Origin: Wuchereria bancrofti
Taxonomy: Eukaryota > Nematoda > Chromadorea > Rhabditida > Onchocercidae
Length of the DNA: 64,000 nucleotides
NCBI GenBank assembly: GCA_005281725.1
Contig: SSBO01000008.1
Location: 620,001 to 684,000, forward strand
Direction of reading: 5' to 3'
The notes beneath the pieces were generated by a model that saw nothing but the letters and a program-made list of their open reading frames with translations, searched no databases and was not told where the DNA came from. Below are positions 52,639 to 64,000 of the stretch, one piece after another. Numbering within the stretch: position 1 is the first letter of the stretch; every line of letters starts with the position of its first letter. The position numbers and the translations under genes are program-made.

Positions 52639-55600
52639 ATGGAATACTTTCGTTATTTGTTAAAAATTTCTTTTAACCGTTCACTATTATCATTGATGAT
52701 AATCATTTGCATTATCATCTTATCATCATCGTCAATAACATTTGTACAGGTTTATCAACTTGTTTATTATTTGTACATTTCTTCTTTTTTTCTTTTGTAA
52801 CTGAAATTCAATTTAATTACCTTCTTACTTACTTCAAATTTTTCAACTTATTTTAATTTTCAACTTAATTTAATATTTGCTGTAGTTAAAACAAACAATT
52901 AGGATACACTTCTTCATTATTATGAATGAATAAGCAAATATACGAATTATTACTTCGCTTATTTATTTGCTATCATTGATAGCAAATAATTTTTCATCAT
53001 TGATAATATTTTATTACCTTTTTTTATTTAGTAACAATGATATGACTAGATGTTAGATACGTGCGTCCGTGTTAGTCAATTACGTTTACAATTGTTGAAT
53101 AAATTCAGTCATTCATTTGATGTTTAAATTGCTGCGCATTCTAATTTCTATCAAATTTAGTGATGAAATGAATAATACCATAATGATGAAATTGAAATTA
53201 TGAAACTTAAAAAAAAATGAATTTGTTAAATTGTTTCAAAAATTAAGATTTGAACATTTTTATAAGTTTATGCAACAAAAAGAAATGAGCCAAAAATAGC
53301 GGCGCTTATTACACCGACCATTGATGATAGCTAAATTTAAAAATTTGAATATTCCATTGTTTGGATGACATTTCATAATAGATCATTACATTTTAAATCT
53401 GATAAAAAGAAATGATTTTAGTAAGCATTTGCAAAAAAAAGAAAAAAATGAATAACTTAAATGCAACTAAATATTTATGATAGCATTTTAAAACATTTTC
53501 CAAGTACTTTCAAATTAAAATCTCATTAATTATTTTATTATCAACAAATTATAGTATTTCATATGATAACAATTCCTTTCTTTTTTTTCAATCTTTGATA
53601 AATGATTGAAGGAAGCTAATATCATTTGAAGGGAAATGATAAGACAGTGATAACGTTAAAAGATTTAACCGAAGCAGTTATCGAACGAAGTTGTTTATGC
53701 GAACAAAATGTTGAGAATTTCAAAAAAAGCGATGATTATTTACTATTATTGTTGAAAATTTCATCAGTTCGAATTGTAAGCACATTACAAAATATTGCTC
53801 ATCATATCAACGGTTAGTTAACATGTTGCAATTTTTTTAATTTAAATGATAATTTTTAGATGAATGTTTAGTAATAAACGATAACACGAATGTTATTATC
53901 ATTTATCAGATTTATTTTTACATAATATATCATAATAGTTAAATTATAATATTTATTTTCAACATTTACAATGATAAACATAAGATTATGATAATTATTT
54001 TGATAATTTGCATACTTATTTAAATGTATAAATTTCTGATTAATTATTTATTAATTAATTAAAATATAATCATTATGATAATAATTTGCATATTGCATGC
54101 ATGTATAGATTATGATAATTATTTTGATAAATTGCATATTATATGCATGTATAAAAAAACACATATAGTTAAAATTAAGTTAATTATTAAGATGTAATAT
54201 AATGTATTTTTCGCAATCATTCATTGAATACGAAATAATATTTATTTTCAACATTTACAATGACAAACATATGGTACAAAATCGTTTAAATCATAAATTA
54301 GGTTTTCATTAATGTTACTTTGAAAAGTTGAATTTTTAGCAGAAATTACTTAACTCATTGAATTAGGTCGGTGGAAGTTATTTGAAAAAGTGTCAAAATA
54401 TTTTCCACGACTATTTAATCAATCAGCTGTAATCGATTCTATCGATGCCCTTATTGATAATATTCGTAATCAGCTTTGTTTGATAAACTAAGATAGAATA
54501 TACTAAAAAAGTAATTATCACTTTTTTAATTCTGATATTATTTGTGCTGAAAAATTCTGGTAAATTATTCCAAATTCTGATAAATTATTTGTGCCAAAAG
54601 CTTTTCAATTAATCAATCAATCAATCAATCAATCAGTCAATCAATCAATAAATCAATCAATAAATCAATCAATCAATACAGCATATTATTTCACTCAAAA
54701 TGCAACTGATATACTAATTTTTGTTTTGTTAAAAGAAAAAATTTTGCATAATAGCTAAAACAAAAACGAAAAAACAAAAAAAATATGAAAAATCATTTCA
54801 ATTTATCCAATTAACTATTAAAACTATCGTCACAGTTTGAAAGAAAAGTTATTATTATAAAATTTTAAATTTAACAAAATTTTATAACTTATTTTGGTCT
54901 TTTTTTTAAGGATATTTTACCACAACAAATAAAGAATGAAGTTGAAAAAATGGTGCAAAAATTCTTCATTCAACTTATTTCGCCAACATTTCTTTGCATA
55001 ACAACAGGTCCATGCAAATCAGTATCACAATCATATGCTAATTGCTTGCAAAATAATTCTCCGTTCTGGCGTGCATTCTTCGGAATGGAACCCGGTAAAA
55101 TAAGCGCTATTTTATGGCAAACAGTTATGAAATATCGTTTAATCGAAGTTGCCATCGATAAATTACACAGGCTAGCATTTCATTTATAATTGATTTAAAA
55201 TGAAGAAAAGAAATTTACGCTCGAAAATAATATCTGAATATTAAATATGATAAAGTATTAGTAAAAAAACATTACAAGAATGTATTCAGAGAAATATATA
55301 CCTAAATGATAAATGCACTTAATAGCGTAATAAATGACCAAAGTATATTCCAAAAAATTATACCAAACTATCAAATATGATAAGCAACAGAAAAAAAGCA
55401 TTATAAAAGTAATAAACTTCAGAAAGTAGGTATAAGAAGTTTAACTAAAAGAAATTGATATAATTTCAATAGAATGAAATTTTTATTTTCTTCGACATTT
55501 TTTTTATAAATTTTAAGTAATAAAATTAATTTACAATTTAAATTTTATTAATTGACATTTTTTTTAAGATTAGCTATGGAAGTTGAAGTTGTTAATAATT

Positions 55601-58600
55601 CATGCGTAATAAAGCATGCAAATATGATAACAACTTGTTCATCAATTTGTATTTCAATGAAAAAAGAAATGAACGATTACTGCAGTGATGATTGCAAGCA
55701 TGCAATGCGTGAATGTTTGCATGAAAGTGCAAGTGATTGGGATAGTTTTATATCAATTTTGCAAAAATTGACTATCAATTTCGATAAAGGTTTCACTGAG
55801 GTATATTTCAAATAAATTTGGCATTTAATTTATAGCTCTATTTCAATTTAATTATTATTTGCTAATTATTTGTTTATTTTTACATCAGTTAACTTAGTCA
55901 GATTTTTTCTTTTTTTCTTATTTACTTGCATTATTTGTTTATTTATTTATTTGTGCTAATTTACTATTCATTTTGAATATTTATGTTATAAACAATATTT
56001 TCTATCGTATATTTTAATCATAACAAATAAAAAATGAAAAAAAATCATTTGCATGATAATATTTTTTAAAGATATTTTTTAAAATTTATTTGATAGATTG
56101 TGTATCTGTAATTGCAAAAGTTGTTAATTTCGATTAGTAACAATTATAATCATTATCATGGTAAATGTTTGTTTTCTTCCCTATCGTGATACTGATTATG
56201 ATTATTTATTATTTCCATTTTAGAATACTTCTTTTTTCTTAAGATAATTAGTGCAAAAAAAGCACATTTTAATTGAGTAATTTGGCTTCAAATAAAATGA
56301 ATTAATTACTAATTAAATACTTTTAAAGATACTTTTTAAAATTTACTGGATAGCATTGAGTATCTGTAATTGTAAAAAGTTATTTATTTCGATTAATTAA
56401 TTATTATTATTACTGTCATGATAAATGTTTATTTTCTTTTATAGCTTGAAAAAGGTATCATTCGGTCAATTTCATATGCAATGGAAATGAAAGCTCCAGT
56501 TATTGCTAAAACGGTACTAAAGAAATGTGGTCGAATCAATTTTGCTAAAGCGCCAGATACCATTCGACATATTGATTATCACAAGCCGGATCCAGTACAA
56601 CGACGAGCAGTATTCATGATTCGACAGGTTAAAAAAAATTGAATGATTGTAATTTAACTTATGCAATTTTTAAAGTATTTCTGTACAAAAAAATCAATTT
56701 ATTAGAAATAATTTTCAAAATTTTAAACATTTATGCTTTTTTATTTGATAATATCAAAAAAAGTTTAAACATATTTAAACAAAAAAAAAGATGTTATGCA
56801 ATAGAAAACAAACAAACGAAACGACAAATTTTATTAAATTTCAAAATTTAGAAACAAAAGCAAGAAAGAAAAAACTTCCCATTTTTCCCTTTAAAAAATA
56901 TCTTATTACATAGTAAAATATCGTTGTATACAATTTTTCTTTTTTTTCCACTGAAAGCTGGAGGAGAAAAGAGATGTATGTATTGCTGATAGCATAAACA
57001 AATGTTATGTAAATAGAACAAAGGAAAAAAGGAAGTGAGAGCGATAGAGAGAAGAGAAAAGAGATAATGTAAGTATTACACTAATAAAGCACTTTAATTT
57101 TTAAGCTAATTTTGAAGTACAACATATTATTTTACAAGTCTTTAAAATTTCCATAATAATAGTTTATTTAAAGAAAAAATTAAGAAGAGAAAAAAAAAAT
57201 AATTTGCGGTTTAAATGAAAAGCAGTTCTAACTATATGAATTGAGCAGTACTTTTTCTTTCTTTCTTTTACTCTATTTCTTTCAAATTCTAAATAAATTT
57301 TGTAATTTAAATAAAAACAATTATTTGTATTTATTTGTTAGCATTACACGAAGAATATCATTTCTGATATAGTAAATTATGTAATCATAAAAATTCGAAA
57401 TTTTTGAGATAAACTAAAAAAAGTACAATTGACACATGACACAGCAGTGATAACATTGTTGCAAAGAATACTATTTTATAATTATTTCAAATATTAATTT
57501 GCATTGATTTTTGATTGGCATAGGTCACAGGAATGCCAGATGTCGCATAAGTCACAGGAATGCCTAAAACATAACTATATTTAAATAATTTAGTTTCAAC
57601 GATGTTTGTTTTACTTTACACAACGCATGGAATAATTTTTTATTTATTTTTAGATTTTTATTTATTTCTTGACTTTCTTTTCCTGCTCTGAAGAATAACA
57701 TTTATACAATTTATTTTAAACACTAATTTGAATTAATTTTGTATTGATACAAGATCATGGTTTAAACTGTGAAAGCGAGTGACTGAATTGAAATAGGATA
57801 ATTAAATAGTAAATCATCATCCAAGCAATCTATCACATTCATAGATAAACTTTATTACATTTTTAATTATTTCTGGATTTTTTTAATTATTCATTTATTT
57901 TTAGATCTTTCTCTCTCTCGCTCTCTCTTTTTTCTCTCTGTATTGAACCTATTCGCAAATACTGTTCTGAAATCTTTTTAATTTTATGCTTTCTTTTTGC
58001 TTCCACATTCATTATATTAACTGGTTTAATTAAGTTCTCCCAAAAGGAAAAGATGTCGGTAGGGACAATTTATCAGAATAACACATGAAATGAAGCAGGA
58101 AAGTTTAGATCATAACCGCATATTTTATCAATACTAAATCATTCTTTGGTTTTCACAGATTTTCTCTTTTATATTAAAAAAACCGCTATTATCTCCTTTC
58201 TAAAAATTTTTTATTTTCCGTTAATACATTTTAATTTTCCACTTTTCTTTTCTTGAAAAATATAATCCAAAGCATGCAGCGTATAGCAAGAAAATCTTTA
58301 TAAGCTACGAGATAATCAAATTTGTTGAAATTTTTTGAGAAAAAGCTTTTTTTCTCAAAAATCTCAAAGATGATACAGTATCACCCAGCCACCATACTGT
58401 ATCATCCGGCATGTTATTGTATTGTTTACAGTATCACCTGGCCACCATACTGTATCGTTGGCATGTTACTGTAAAGTAAGAATTTATTCATGGGAAATGT
58501 TTGAAATTTTCTGAAAAATAAGCATCAGTGATGATTTGGTAAAATATTTTCAAACTTTACGTATGAAATAATATGCTGTGATATAATACTATTAATCTCT

Positions 58601-59212
58601 TCAACTTCCTTTTTTTTTAATGCTATATAATACTATTAATCTCTTCAACCTGGCCACCATACTGTATCACCCTGACATGCTATTATATTGTTCACATGTG
58701 ATACTGTATATTAAGTAAAACAGCAAAAATAAGAAAATTATGATGCTGTATACATTATTTGATCCTGCGATTGACAATAAAAAAAGAAGAATTTATTCAA
58801 ATTGACTGGAAAATATCTCAAAAATATAGTCACAGAATGCGCAATAAAATTTGAAAACGAAAAAATGAGTCTTTGCTTTTATCGAGGTGAAGATCTCACG
58901 AAATAATTAATCTAAGTTTTTTTATATCGAGTTTAATAGTAACTATAATTAATCCGAGTTTTTATTTTTTATTTTTTTAATATCGATTTAGTAGTTAAAA
59001 AAGCTAGTTTAGTTGCAAAGCAGTAGTAATAATATCATTGTTTAGATACTTCAATATTAAATTGAAATAATAAAATTACTAATTGATTTCTTTTTCTCTT
59101 TCACTTTTCAGTTTACGACGTATGTTGCTTGGTGGCGACAACTTGTCAACAATATTTGTAATGATCCATCACGAACATCGAAATGTTGGAACAATACTGT
59201 TTCTATTGATAG
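52639..59212 (+). CDS. Glypican-type heparan sulfate proteoglycan core protein (3' end outside window)
   Basis: Seven exons: 52639-52749, 53632-53812, 54367-54488, 54911-55170, 55569-55800, 56445-56627 and 59112-59212, encoding about 396 residues. Residues 16-32 are a hydrophobic signal sequence. The rest matches the glypican Cys-rich fold: KFFIQLISPTFLC...SYANCLQ, then LAMEVEVVNNSC (family ALEVVN), YCSDDCKHAMRECL with SDWDSFISILQKL (family YC..VM.GCL..., W..FI..L..L), KTVLKKCG, and NICND...KCWNN (family CWNG). About 15 cysteines follow the signal, close to the conserved 14. Known: glypicans are GPI-anchored heparan sulfate carriers that modulate growth-factor signalling; C. elegans has gpn-1 and lon-2, and I cannot tell which this is. 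The Ser-Gly attachment sites and GPI signal should lie beyond the window. Oddities: exon 3 lacks a GT donor (TAAGAT instead) and exon 4 ends at a GC donor. Intron 6 is 2.5 kb. Confidence 0.82.
52963..52989. repeat. Perfect 12-bp inverted repeat in glypican intron 1
   Basis: TTATTTGCTATC (52963-52974), spacer ATT, then its exact reverse complement (52978-52989). GATA motifs recur in this intron and upstream. Confidence 0.85.
53946..54265. repeat. Short direct repeats in glypican intron 2
   Basis: AATATTTATTTTCAACATTT plus following bases occurs near 53950 and again near 54237. GATTATGATAATTATTTTGA occurs near 53985 and 54109. This is a mosaic of small duplications in A/T-rich DNA. Confidence 0.6.
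54614..54680. repeat. (CAAT)n microsatellite
   Basis: About fifteen CAAT/AAAT units with one GTCA interruption, in glypican intron 3. Confidence 0.85.
56078..56440. repeat. Diverged ~110-bp direct repeat in glypican intron 5
   Basis: Blocks starting near 56078 and 56336 (offset 258) share TATCTGTAATTG and ATAAATGTTT/GTAAATGTTT with the same spacing between them. They differ by scattered changes. Confidence 0.65.
57525..57563. repeat. 14-bp direct repeat
   Basis: GTCACAGGAATGCC occurs twice within about 40 bp in glypican intron 6. Confidence 0.75.
58369..58470. repeat. Hairpin-bearing repeat, ACAGTAT...ATACTGT
   Basis: GATGATACAGTAT (58369-58381) and ATACTGTATCATC (58394-58406) are perfect 13-bp inverted arms around a 12-bp loop. 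The loop and right arm recur 53 bp later (GCCACCATACTGTATC at 58388 and 58441), again with a facing ACAGTAT. A third copy lies at 58653. All are in glypican intron 6. Confidence 0.8.
58581..58649. repeat. 25-bp direct repeat
   Basis: The 25 bp at 58581-58605 (starting ATATAATACTATTAATCTCT) are repeated exactly at 58625-58649, 44 bp apart, between the second and third copies of the hairpin repeat. Confidence 0.85.
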
Positions 59213-59317
59213 GTAATTCTTCTTTCTTTTTTTTCCTCTAATTCTACTTGTTTATTTTTAATTTACGAAAAAATAAACTTAGGATAAATTATCTTGCATT
59301 TTATATGAATACTTAAG

Positions 59318-59385
59318 CAAGAAGATCATCTGAGTACTTAAATATCATCAACAAGAAGATCATCTGAGTACTTAAATATCATCAA
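59318..59385. repeat. 34-bp perfect tandem duplication
   Basis: 59318-59351 and 59352-59385 are identical (CAAGAAGATCATCTGAGTAC plus 14 bases), about 105 bp after the last glypican exon seen. Confidence 0.85.
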
Positions 59386-61648
59386 TAAATATGCAAATTT
59401 TAAATTTACATAACAAATAAGATAAAAATAATTTCCAATAACTATCCCATATGGATAGTAGAATCTGCTTCGATTTTTTGTTTTTTTTTCTTTTATTTTC
59501 TATTAATAGAAATAAAAATTGTGGAAATTTTACTTTCTTCAATAATTAATGATATTAAAAAAATAACAAAAAATTAAATAAAAAAATCAATCAACTTATA
59601 TTTATAGTGTTGATTATTTGATTTTTTGCAAAATTGTTTTCCTTTTGAAAGTGCATTTCTTCGAAGTCTACTTTTTAGAGAAATTTGTCAGATTCTATTT
59701 TTGATTGGTGTAATGTTTTGTTGATGAAATTGGAATTTCATATGTCTCATTGATGAAATTGAAATTTGATTGATATGACATTTTGGTATGTAACTTTGGT
59801 ATAGCATCAATTTTTAATCTTCAAGAAATATTCTCGTTTTATTATCGATGACATGTATTCTCGTCTTTTTTTTCTTTACTAATACTATGTCGTATTTATT
59901 TGTCCCATTTTCGATTTAGTAAATATAATTTAAAACTTCAAATAAATTAAATGTTAGGCGCCATTTTCCAACTTTTATATTTGGCACCAAAAATTGACCC
60001 AAATGATTCTCTCACCAAAAAAATTATACCAATATTGATTGACATAATCATCGTTAAGATACATAAGATCGACTGATGGTAATTCAAAGAAAAATTCAAT
60101 AATAAAAAGATAAAAGGGAAGGTTGTGAAGAGCAGAAGGAGGATAGTTTTTGGAGAAAAGTGCGCTTCTGGTTTAAGAGGTTTTAGAGATGATTAAGCTA
60201 TACGAATTATTTGATTATAATTTTAAAGAAAAAAAAAGCTAAAATGAAGAGACGGAATGGGATGAAGTAAGATAGGAAGGAGTGCACATCATTCAGTGAG
60301 AGTGAAAAAGGATAAATGTGCTTTTGAAATTTTGTTTCCGACAAAACAAAATCAAAAATTCGTCACAATCCCGAAGCACAATTCTTTGTAACTTCTCGTA
60401 GTTTCATTTGGCGTACAGCTTGTTTATCTTCTTTTTTTCTTCAGTTTTATTCTTTGTTTTAGTTAATAAATATTTTGCTTCTTTATTTTTCGTTCAAATA
60501 ATTGAAAATTTGAATGACATGAGATTAAATTTTAGGTTTAATGGCATTTTTTCAATAATATGTTAGATTTTCTGATAAGTGTAATGATAAATGTGAAAAA
60601 AGAAAAAGAAAACCACAACAGTTTTTACTTCTCCTACACAAATTTGAATTGTAAAAATTGCTTGATAAGCGAATTACATTTGAAGTCAAGTAAGTTTTAT
60701 TAAGATTTTAAGCAAAATTTCAAAATATGCAAATTTAGTCCAAAGAGTTAAAAAAGGAATAAATTCATTTGAAATATTACAATAATAAAATCAACAAATT
60801 AATATACGTAAATAAATATTAAATATAATTGTCTACAAACTTTTAAAATGGTTAGGTTATATAACAATTTTCCTGATAAAAACTCTAGCGAGAAAAGAAT
60901 TTAGTTCAAAGTTCTTCAATTCTCACTGTATTTTCATCACTTCTGATAGTAACACATAACAATGATAAAGAATCATTGATTTGTAGTAATACTAAAAAGA
61001 AGTAATAATGTAGCAAACACAAAACGACAGAAAATGATAATAAGATGAGTTTTTTTCATGTAAATTATTATCTAATTGTTTTAAAAATCATCCAAAAAGA
61101 TATTTTTAGCACTTAATTACTATGTGTCCAATATTTAATTACTATATATTCACATGTATTTGAAAAATTATATTTAATATTTCATTATATTTCATAAAAG
61201 AAATAAATCATTTAATAATTATTAAAAAATTTTCTTTCTTCTTTGTTTTTTTTCTTTTTTTGCACACAAATTACACTGAGGAAACATATTTTTACTTTTA
61301 AATAATTCAAATTTAACTGAAACTTTCTTTTTAACACTTATTTGATGACAGGAAATAGGCATAGCGTAAGAGAAAAACAAAAAGAGAGAGGGGAGAGAGA
61401 GAAAGATGTAGTAGATAGATAAGAAATGAATTCTCGAATTGAAATCGAATGAAAATTTAAGCGAAATGAAGACGAATCATTAATGATTGGAAGGTGATGG
61501 GCGCAAGGTGATAGAAGATGGAACTATCTCCATTCTTTTCTTCTCAATAAACATTTTTAATTACCAGTCAATATCTTTTTTCCGTTCATCCATTCCTTTT
61601 TCTATCCTTTTCCGAAATTCCGTTTTTCCTATCCTTATACTTTGTTAT

Positions 61649-64000
61649 CATTTCCTTCCGTGGTAGAAATACTTTTTCCTCTTTTTTTTTCATACCAACC
61701 GTTTACCCTTTCGCCTGCTATTCCTGCTGCTATCACTATCTTTACATTTTTTTTTTAACTTGATATCATTTCTTCTCTCCTATCATTTCGCTTTTTCTTT
61801 TTTGATTACGTTTAATAAATATTTCCCTTTTCCTTTTTTTGCTTCTCAAAAAAAAAAAAAGTTCTACAGTTAATTTATTTATAACAATAGTTTTGAACGT
61901 GAAATTTACTCAATTTTATTTGATTCAACAAATCATTTTTTGATATAAATTCATTTTAATTTGACTTAATTTATTTCAAGTTTCATTCATTTCCTTCAAA
62001 TGCTATATTAATTTATTATTTTTATTTATTAGAAATTTGCTTTTTATTATTCTGGTATTATGTTTAAAATTTTCTTTCGCTAAATATTAATTTAATTTAA
62101 TTTTTATAAGTTTTTTTAATGATATTGATTTACTGCCGTATAATTATTAATGATATTTTATTAATATTCATATTTTTACCGTTTTTACGTTTATTATTTA
62201 TAAATTGCAATTTTTTTTTCATCTTATTATAAAAATATTTATTATATTCGTACTTCAAAATGAAAAGTCATTTATATTGCTATTCTATTTTTTTCCTCAT
62301 TTTTTAACTCTATAATATTGCATTTACTTTAATTCAAAAATTCATATTTCCACATTTTTTTATGAGTTCATTTTGATATACTTTACAGAAATTACTATTT
62401 TAAAGAAAAATTTTTTAAAAAATTGAAAGAAAAAGGATGATGAAAGGGAAGGAAGGAAGGAAAAAGGAAAAAGTAAAAAGACATATCCTTTTACAAAACA
62501 AATATTTCGTGAAACTTTAGAAATCTTTTCCTTTTTTTATTCATATTAAACAAATAAATTAGTTACTCTAACGTGAAAAAAATCCAATCTCTTAAATTAT
62601 TTCTCATTTCTCATTGTAATATCCATTATTATTTTTAAATTACTACTTTTTGATAATTTGTTTCAAAAAAAAAAGAATTATCACGAATCTTTTATTCTCA
62701 CACATTCCTAACTATGATAATACCATAGTATAATCATAAATTCCTAAAAGTTAAATCATAATTTATTTCCTTTCTTTCCTTTTATCGATTTTATTTTCAA
62801 AATTATTCTTTCATACCTATTATTTAACTACGTTTTGGTATTTTTTTGCAATACCACTGTTTAAATATGTATCACTGTGATAGTTATAATAATTTTAATT
62901 TAATCTAAGCAGAAGTGAAAAGCTATCAATTATTTCAAATTTTCTTTTTTCTTTGATTAATGATATTTTAGTGAGAAATTCCATGAGTGATGGAAATTAT
63001 AAATTAAAATGTTCGCTAGTAAAACTTTTATATTTCATTTCAAATTCATTAGTGATATTTAGTAGTTGTGAAATATTTTATCACTTAATTTATCAATTTA
63101 CCTAATTTCAACTTTAGAAAAGAAAAAAGAAACAAAATGAAGTTTATACTAAAGCATCATTCNCATTTCCTTCCGTGGTAGAAATACTTTTTCCTCTTTT
63201 TTTTTCATACCAACCGTTTACCCTTTCGCCTGCTATTCCTGCTGCTATCACTATCTTTACATTTTTTTTTTAACTTGATATCATTTCTTCTCTCCTATCA
63301 TTTCGCTTTTTCTTTTTTGATTACGTTTAATAAATATTTCCCTTTTCCTTTTTTTGCTTCTCAAAAAAAAAAAAAGTTCTACAGTTAATTTATTTATAAC
63401 AATAGTTTTGAACGTGAAATTTACTCAATTTTATTTGATTCAACAAATCATTTTTTGATATAAATTCATTTTAATTTGACTTAATTTATTTCAAGTTTCA
63501 TTCATTTCCTTCAAATGCTATATTAATTTATTATTTTTATTTATTAGAAATTTGCTTTTTATTATTCTGGTATTATGTTTAAAATTTTCTTTCGCTAAAT
63601 ATTAATTTAATTTAATTTTTATAAGTTTTTTTAATGATATTGATTTACTGCCGTATAATTATTAATGATATTTTATTAATATTCATATTTTTACCGTTTT
63701 TACGTTTATTATTTATAAATTGCAATTTTTTTTTCATCTTATTATAAAAATATTTATTATATTCGTACTTCAAAATGAAAAGTCATTTATATTGCTATTC
63801 TATTTTTTTCCTCATTTTTTAACTCTATAATATTGCATTTACTTTAATTCAAAAATTCATATTTCCACATTTTTTTATGAGTTCATTTTGATATACTTTA
63901 CAGAAATTACTATTTTAAAGAAAAATTTTTTAAAAAATTGAAAGAAAAAGGATGATGAAAGGGAAGGAAGGAAGGAAAAAGGAAAAAGTAAAAAGACATA
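61649..64000. repeat. At least 837-bp identical copies joined at a single n (assembly overlap)
   Basis: 61649-62485 is repeated at 63164-64000 (offset 1515), and the second copy begins right after the n at 63163. The repeat runs to the window edge, so its full length is unknown. It is the same signature as the joins at 48613 and 50846. Confidence 0.9.

Larger units (their letters stand above)
59213..64000. other. Probable glypican intron 7 or flank, no exon found
   Basis: After the donor at 59213 (GTAATT) I found no phase-2 acceptor followed by a glypican-like exon before the window ends. The sequence is A/T-rich with GA-rich (61.37 kb) and pyrimidine-rich (61.55-61.85 kb) tracts. Confidence 0.45.

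Noticed and set aside
1..64000. tRNA, rRNA, spliced-leader RNA or CRISPR array
   Set aside because: No B-box-like tRNA signature with a foldable arm, no SL1 sequence and no regularly spaced repeats were seen by eye on either strand. A covariance-model scan would be needed to be sure.

Overview
The window reads as nuclear DNA of a parasitic nematode, most likely a spirurid or filarial worm. It is roughly three-quarters A+T. Genes are split into short exons by A/T-rich introns of about 200 bp to 2.5 kb, and acceptors are the nematode type (TTTTCAG, TTTTTAG, TTTTAAG). Several start codons lie within a few bases of an acceptor-like site, as expected for spliced-leader trans-splicing. There are no bacterial operons, CRISPR arrays or recognisable RNA genes. 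Almost all isolated open frames over 60 codons are chance products of A/T-rich DNA. The genes below were found by joining exons across splice sites and checking reading phase.

Layout. From 1 to 7.4 kb the DNA is mostly non-coding, with one crotonase-like (HIBCH-like) exon fragment near 5.4 kb. On the minus strand, 7.4-8.1 kb holds a two-exon secreted protein of 144-152 aa, 9.5-10.1 kb a possible 71-aa secreted peptide, and 10.7-13.9 kb a four-exon ITM2/BRI (BRICHOS) membrane protein. From 14 to 23 kb there is intergenic DNA with minisatellites. On the plus strand at 23.2-27.4 kb lies a five-exon AIG1/ADTRP-type integral membrane hydrolase; its last two exons are repeated in a 1140-bp tandem duplication. 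On the minus strand, 30.1-33.9 kb is a multi-exon PP1-type phosphatase pseudogene and 35.3-36.3 kb a secreted Ser/Pro/Thr-rich repeat protein. At 39.5-41.3 kb is a decayed non-LTR retrotransposon. From 46.9 to 52.4 kb there are three overlapping copies of one locus, which look like unmerged contigs. From 52.6 kb to the right edge is a glypican-type heparan sulfate proteoglycan core-protein gene that runs out of the window.

The confidently identified genes are membrane or secretory products (ITM2/BRICHOS, AIG1, glypican and two or more short signal-peptide proteins). They share no obvious pathway, and nothing here indicates a linked functional system. I found no convincing new biological system. 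The main points for a reader are: (1) assembly redundancy, with more than 5 kb of perfectly repeated sequence, mostly abutting N or single-n joins; (2) unusual splice sites in the glypican gene; (3) an ITM2 model that ends at its furin-like site; (4) several perfect hairpins; and (5) uncharacterised secreted proteins.
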